A stretch of DNA of 64,000 nt from Estrella lausannensis. GTDB lineage: Bacteria > Chlamydiota > Chlamydiia > Chlamydiales > Criblamydiaceae. Below, in pieces: positions 61,807-64,000 of this stretch. The stretch lies in the NCBI RefSeq assembly GCF_900000175.1, contig NZ_CWGJ01000028.1, forward strand, positions 124,001-188,000, written 5' to 3'. A program made the translations under genes and the position numbers. Below the pieces are notes generated by a model, which worked only from the letters and a program-made list of their open reading frames with translations, made no database searches and had not been told where the DNA came from. Each line of letters opens with the position of its first letter. The stretch's first letter is position 1.

Positions 61807-62862
61807 ATGGCGAAGAAGTTTTCCGAAAAAGGAGATACAGGCGCGTTTTTTGAGAAAATCCCCAATTTAAAAACGACGCTAGGTATTGAAGACAAGCCAC
61901 CCGATCGCCTGGTGGGACGGATCTATCACCGCATCAGACGACTTTTTTCTTTTTTTGAAAAAGGCCCCTCGCCCCTAAAAGGGAGAGTCGAGGAGATGCA
62001 CTCCAAAATAGCCGGAGTGAAAAATCGCTTAAAAGAGATCAGGGAATCGGCGCTTGCCGAAGGAGCCTCGGCCGAGGAGATGCAAGCGTTTGTCGATATG
62101 ATTTTACACCCTTTGATTGAAGAGGGTAAAAGATTGCAGGAGATGAGAGATCTCACGGATCCATTCCACCAGGTCAAGGTCTTAGATCTCTACCAGATAT
62201 GGATGGATAAGAGCGAGTTTTGGATCATTGCCTTTAGGACCCACGCGCGCGGCTCTTTTTTTCGCCTTGTCAATGAACACATCTGGAAGGATCTGGCCGC
62301 AAAGGTCGAGAGAGACTTAAAAATCTTGCAAGACTATGCCGAACATGCCGTTCAGTCGCTCTTGGTCAGCGAGAAAGATAAAATGGTTCTGAAGAATCAG
62401 ATCGATCAGGCTGTTTCGGCACATATCGTCTCCCTCGCAAGTTTAAAGAGGCTTCCGAAAGAGATCACCTTTAAAGATCTTGAAGCATGGAATCGGAAAA
62501 TTGACAGCCAGCGGCTGCAGCACTTTGAGGAGGGTCTTTCTCTGATCGACAGCATGATCGAACAGTTTAAACCTCACGCCGCCCAAGAGGAGTATCAGCA
62601 CCTTTTGGACGTGATTGAAGTGATCAACAGCATAGAGGAACAGACGCTCAGGCTAAAGCAGAAGGCGAAAAGGACTGGAGTCGACAGCGACGAGTGGCAG
62701 ATCATCAGAGACAAGGCAGCGCTACTCGGTAGGGAGGCGCACAGCATTTCTTTAGATCTTAGACTTTCCCAACCCTTAGTGGAAAGACTTGAGGATATCG
62801 ACGAGATGTTAGCATCTATCCTCACTCATGCCTCAGGCACATTTTCGGAGAGTGAGACTTAA
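61807..62862 (+). CDS. Hypothetical helical protein
   Basis: 351 aa, family not recognised. No signal peptide; one weakly hydrophobic region only. Almost wholly helical with probable coiled coils (HSKIAGVKNRLKEIRESALA, DVIEVINSIEEQTLRLKQKA). Its first Met is well placed 28 bases after a TATAAT-like box. It ends 12 bases before the end of a converging gene. Possibly lineage-specific. Confidence 0.7.
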   Translation: MAKKFSEKGDTGAFFEKIPNLKTTLGIEDKPPDRLVGRIYHRIRRLFSFFEKGPSPLKGRVEEMHSKIAGVKNRLKEIRESALAEGASAEEMQAFVDMILHPLIEEGKRLQEMRDLTDPFHQVKVLDLYQIWMDKSEFWIIAFRTHARGSFFRLVNEHIWKDLAAKVERDLKILQDYAEHAVQSLLVSEKDKMVLKNQIDQAVSAHIVSLASLKRLPKEITFKDLEAWNRKIDSQRLQHFEEGLSLIDSMIEQFKPHAAQEEYQHLLDVIEVINSIEEQTLRLKQKAKRTGVDSDEWQIIRDKAALLGREAHSISLDLRLSQPLVERLEDIDEMLASILTHASGTFSESET

Positions 62863-62874
62863 AAAAACTTAAGA

Positions 62875-64000
62875 TCAATAGATATAATCGCCGGCAATCT
62901 CTCTCTTATCGTAACCGTCAAGAACATGAAAAACCCTAAGCTTGTTGAGGGTGACCGGTGAGAGCTGTCCGATCGGGATGTAGACCACTTTTTTACCGAA
63001 CCTCTGGGCGTATGATTTAAGGAAGCTCTTGGGCGGTTTTTTAGCCACATAGGTAATCAGGGGTTTGACCGAGTAGTCGATTCCCGCCATCAGCAGGACA
63101 TCGGCTTTTGTCTTGAGGTCGAAGTAGTCAGGATCGTTCCAGATATCCCACATGCGGCGTGGAGGATAGGACATTAAAAATCCGCCATATTCGCAACGGC
63201 TGATTCCGGGACCTACCACCATGTCTGTTAGGGATGTGGCGAAGAAGGCCATATCCGACTCCTGAGTGTGCTCACCCAGCCACGTCATTTTCCAGGGGTA
63301 ACGCTCCTTGAAAGAGCCCCCTTCCTCGGGGTTGTCTTCATCGAAAACGACAACAATGGAACCAACAGCTTTAGTCGGTTTGGCAAATACTTTCACAAAT
63401 AGCTTTTTTTGAGACAGGTGCCTAATCGTCTCTTTGGCATCGATGCCATCTTCGAGGCTCGATTGAAACTCCCGGGTTCTTGCAGAATCTTCAGTGAGGA
63501 TTTGAGCTCCCTTTTTCTGCAGAAAGCGTCCAAAATTTTCTATTACCACATCTTCAGGTTGGTAAGAGCAGAGGCTGAAAGGGCCAGGCGGTTTAAACAC
63601 GGCCTTGGACTTATCTTTTTTTCTTAAAGTGAACCGGTTTGATTTCGGGTTTTTCTGCTTTAAGTGAAAGAGGACAGACTTGCTGTGGCCCCAGATATCT
63701 TCTGCGAGAAGATCTAGTTCCGGAAGATTGTCGATGTTGCGCAGCAGGGGGTATTCGGTGGCTTTAAACCACGCTTCGTAGGCATAGTTGTGGTCCACAC
63801 ACCCCTTGGCGGCAGAAACCAGGTGATAGAGATCGGGAACAAGTCGGCCTGTCACAAAGCTTAAGTTACGTCCGAATTTCATGGTATTGCGGAGGTGGTA
63901 GCTGTGAAAGTCGTTACCGGTATTTTCTTTGTATGTCTCTGCCGCTTCGCGGTAGAGTTTCAGCAGAAGCTGTTGCCTGTCGGGATATGCTTTTTTTCGA
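62875..64000 (-). CDS. Hypothetical protein, 5' end beyond the window
   Basis: Partial gene: an ATG lies at 63882, but the frame stays open to the window edge (RKKAYPDRQQLLLKLYREAA, then TGNDFHSYHLRNT), so the true start is probably further right. The visible part is about 375 residues. Family not recognised. It has a beta-rich central part with conserved-looking patches (SIVVVFDEDNPEEGG, WKMTWLGEHTQESDMAFF, TKADVLLMAGIDYSVKP) and no membrane segment in the visible portion. Function unknown. Confidence 0.65.
   Translation of the reverse strand, partial: RKKAYPDRQQLLLKLYREAAETYKENTGNDFHSYHLRNTMKFGRNLSFVTGRLVPDLYHLVSAAKGCVDHNYAYEAWFKATEYPLLRNIDNLPELDLLAEDIWGHSKSVLFHLKQKNPKSNRFTLRKKDKSKAVFKPPGPFSLCSYQPEDVVIENFGRFLQKKGAQILTEDSARTREFQSSLEDGIDAKETIRHLSQKKLFVKVFAKPTKAVGSIVVVFDEDNPEEGGSFKERYPWKMTWLGEHTQESDMAFFATSLTDMVVGPGISRCEYGGFLMSYPPRRMWDIWNDPDYFDLKTKADVLLMAGIDYSVKPLITYVAKKPPKSFLKSYAQRFGKKVVYIPIGQLSPVTLNKLRVFHVLDGYDKREIAGDYIY

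Overview
The window looks like chromosome of a member of the Chlamydiales, most likely an environmental (amoeba-associated) lineage such as the Waddlia/Criblamydia/Estrella group rather than Chlamydia itself. Evidence: a single-chain glycyl-tRNA synthetase (alpha and beta fused), the gene order rpmE-prfA-prmC-ffh-rpsP-trmD-rplS-rnhB, a second block gmk-omega-like-metG, the order lptG/lptF-tilS-ftsH with the very long chlamydial-type FtsH, and many proteins that look lineage-specific. The family-level placement is inference; no rRNA is present to confirm it.

Layout. 1-4.1 kb: a small secreted beta-barrel-like protein and glyQS. 4.1-4.9 kb: a gene-poor stretch. 4.9-10.8 kb: a translation/secretion operon-like run (rpmE, prfA, prmC, ffh, rpsP, trmD, rplS, rnhB) with 1-10 bp overlaps. 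11-23.5 kb: accessory or lineage-specific region with an exported beta-propeller, queF, a coiled-coil protein, an LRR protein with a Cys-pair tail, a 680-aa protein with a nucleoside-phosphorylase-like C-terminus, a DUF3604 protein, ferrochelatase, a methyltransferase and a bilobed hydrophobic (Inc-like) protein. 23.6 kb: tRNA-Ser(UGA). 24-31 kb: a large unknown protein, M32 carboxypeptidase with alanine racemase, and LptG/LptF. 31-41 kb: GYF_2-like protein, tilS, ftsH, a Nudix hydrolase, ssb, a STAS protein, miaA and a DUF502 protein. 41-47 kb: rnr and leuS. 47-57 kb: a 974-aa helical unknown, an NlpC/P60 protein, yicC, gmk, an omega-like protein, a membrane protein and metG. 57-64 kb: a membrane-anchored NADAR protein, a 486-aa unknown, rpmB, a lipoprotein, surE and two unknowns, the last running off the right edge.

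The most distinctive feature is not a gene. Two families of short palindromic, MITE-like repeats occupy many intergenic regions. Family A is up to about 155-165 bp, with ends beginning TATACCGAAAGTGTCTCAAA and an internal palindrome built on CACCTAATATT. Family B is up to about 150 bp, with ends beginning AGAGACTGT(C/T)(C/A)ACAAACTGAAAT. I count roughly twenty A copies or fragments and about a dozen B copies or fragments. They sit next to each other repeatedly, one B copy is inserted inside an A copy (43976-44290), and copies supply the last codons and stop codon of at least two genes (59590-59630 and 51484-51505). No transposase is visible in the window, so any mobilising enzyme must be elsewhere.

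Functionally most of the named genes are housekeeping: translation, tRNA modification, protein targeting, LPS transport, RNA decay, haem, and D-alanine for cell-wall synthesis. Host-interaction candidates are the LRR protein, the Inc-like protein, the large helical proteins, the phosphorylase-like protein and the NADAR protein; their roles are not established by sequence alone.
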